A stretch of 14,265 nucleotides of DNA, from positions 1 to 14,265 of the forward strand of contig JAEWKP010000289.1 of assembly GCA_023393655.1 (NCBI GenBank), written 5' to 3'. Below are positions 13,493-14,265 of this stretch, in pieces. Below the pieces are notes generated by a model. The model ran no database searches. It saw nothing but the letters and a program-made list of their open reading frames with translations, and was not told the DNA's origin. Positions within the stretch are counted from its first letter, which is position 1. Every line of letters starts with the position of its first letter. This DNA comes from Pseudomonadota bacterium. GTDB taxonomy: Bacteria > Pseudomonadota > Alphaproteobacteria > Rhizobiales > Beijerinckiaceae. The translations under genes were made by a program, and so were the position numbers.

Positions 13493-14265
13493 TCACCGTC
13501 CGCGCGTGGTCCGCTCCAGCCGCGCGAACCTCTCCAGCCGGAAGGGCTTGGGGTCGATCAGCGGTGTGCGGCCACTGACGAGATCGGCGATCAGGCGGCC
13601 GGCGCCGGGGCCGATGCCGAAGCCATGGCCCGAGAAACCCGTCGCGAGGAAGAAGCCGGGCAGGCGCGGCACTTCGCCGATGATCGGCACGGCATCGGGC
13701 GTCGCATCGATCAATCCGCTCCAGCTCTCCCTGACCTTGAGGCCGGCAAAGGCCGGGAAGGCGGCGATCAGGTTGCGTCGCGCTTCCTGCAAAATGCCTT
13801 CGGACGGCTTGGGGTCGAGGATGCGGGTGCGCTCGAACGGCGTTTCCTGATCGAGCGCCCAACTCTTCGGCATGCGGGCCTCTTCCAGGAAGCGCCCGCC
13901 GAGCCGCAGCCGCAATTCATGGCGCTGCCTGGCCAGGGATGGCAGGAAATCGAAGAGCAGCCGGAAGCTGTCCGGCACGATCTCGGCGACGCTCGCCCCG
14001 CGATGGGCGATGGTGTAGCCGCCGTCCTGGCGCTTGCGGAAGGCGAAGTCGGACGCGCCGACGGCATGGGTCGGGGGGCCGTCGAGCGGCTCGGTCCGGA
14101 ACACCGAGCCCAGAATCTTGAGTGCCGGCAGGTCGATGCCGAGATTGCCGAGGAACAAGCGCGACCAGGCGCCACCGGCGAGCACGATGCGCTGGCAGGC
14201 GATCCGCCCGCGCTCGGTGATGACGGCACTGACGCGCCCGCCGGCCGTCTCGATGCCGCGCACGG
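13493..14265 (-). CDS. D-amino-acid-oxidase-family FAD oxidoreductase (5' end off window)
   Basis: The C-terminal 257 residues of a DadA/DAO-type flavoprotein that oxidises an amino acid or secondary amine to an imine. The frame is open through the right edge; a GTG at 14263 is not taken as the start because family sequence (VRGIETAGGRVSAV) clearly begins before it. Visible parts are RIVLAGGAWSRLFLGNLGIDLP, near the FAD-domain junction, then the substrate domain. The C-terminal FAD-binding segment is ATGFSGHGFGIGPGAGRLIADL, followed by the RLERF tail. The N-terminal GxGxxG motif is outside the window. It converges on the peptide-binding protein gene, with 15 bases between stops. The exact substrate (D-amino acid, glycine/sarcosine, opine) is not determinable. 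Confidence 0.87.
   Translation of the reverse strand, partial: VRGIETAGGRVSAVITERGRIACQRIVLAGGAWSRLFLGNLGIDLPALKILGSVFRTEPLDGPPTHAVGASDFAFRKRQDGGYTIAHRGASVAEIVPDSFRLLFDFLPSLARQRHELRLRLGGRFLEEARMPKSWALDQETPFERTRILDPKPSEGILQEARRNLIAAFPAFAGLKVRESWSGLIDATPDAVPIIGEVPRLPGFFLATGFSGHGFGIGPGAGRLIADLVSGRTPLIDPKPFRLERFARLERTTRGR

Noticed and set aside
14229..14265. Treating GTG 14263 as the true start of the right-edge oxidase
   Set aside because: The protein would begin mid-domain without the FAD dinucleotide motif; the reading frame is open through the window edge.

Overview
The window is GC-rich, densely packed DNA, almost certainly from an alphaproteobacterium of the Hyphomicrobiales/Rhizobiales type, with a Bosea- or Methylobacterium-like gene style. 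This placement is an inference. It rests on the strong codon GC bias, the abundance of ABC importers and FAD amine oxidases, the Tat-style signal on a peptide-binding protein, and intergenic hairpins of a kind common in that order. No rRNA, tRNA, insertion sequence, integrase, phage gene or CRISPR array is visible. The region reads as chromosomal catabolic DNA for nitrogenous compounds.

Layout. (1) 1-4219, minus strand: a three-gene run transcribed gabD (succinate-semialdehyde dehydrogenase), then a DeoR/GlpR-type repressor, then a dimethylglycine/sarcosine-dehydrogenase-like FAD enzyme whose C-terminus leaves the window at base 1. (2) 4220-4557: a 338-bp divergent regulatory gap with three small inverted repeats, followed on the plus strand by one amidase-signature hydrolase (4558-5868). 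(3) 5910-11680, minus strand: a seven-gene run transcribed from the right. It comprises a family-3 polar amino-acid binding protein, two His/Glu-type permeases, the ATPase, a RidA-family protein, a SelA-like PLP enzyme and, after a 112-bp gap, an IclR regulator. (4) 11681-11950: a divergent control region with a striking AT-rich dyad. (5) 11951-13477, plus strand: a peptide-type (family 5) solute-binding protein with a twin-arginine signal. (6) 13493-14265, minus strand: the C-terminal part of a D-amino-acid-oxidase-family flavoprotein whose start lies beyond the window.

How the genes may work together. The right-hand operon looks like a self-contained import-and-degrade unit. The ABC system brings in an amino-acid-like solute, the SelA-fold PLP protein probably performs an elimination or deamination, and RidA clears the reactive enamine/imine product; the IclR protein is the likely effector-responsive regulator. 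The left-hand operon joins an N-methyl-amine oxidase of the folate-linked type to succinate-semialdehyde dehydrogenase. This fits breakdown of GABA-like or N-methyl-GABA-like amines into the TCA cycle, under a DeoR-type repressor. The amidase could release such an amine from an amide. These pathway assignments are inferences from family and context; the exact substrates cannot be read from the sequence.

Structures outside the genes: a perfect 10-bp hairpin lies between the binding-protein gene and its permeases, and a perfect 11-bp hairpin overlaps the ridA stop codon. An AT-rich dyad precedes the ABC operon, and phased T-tracts lie between deoR and the oxidase gene.
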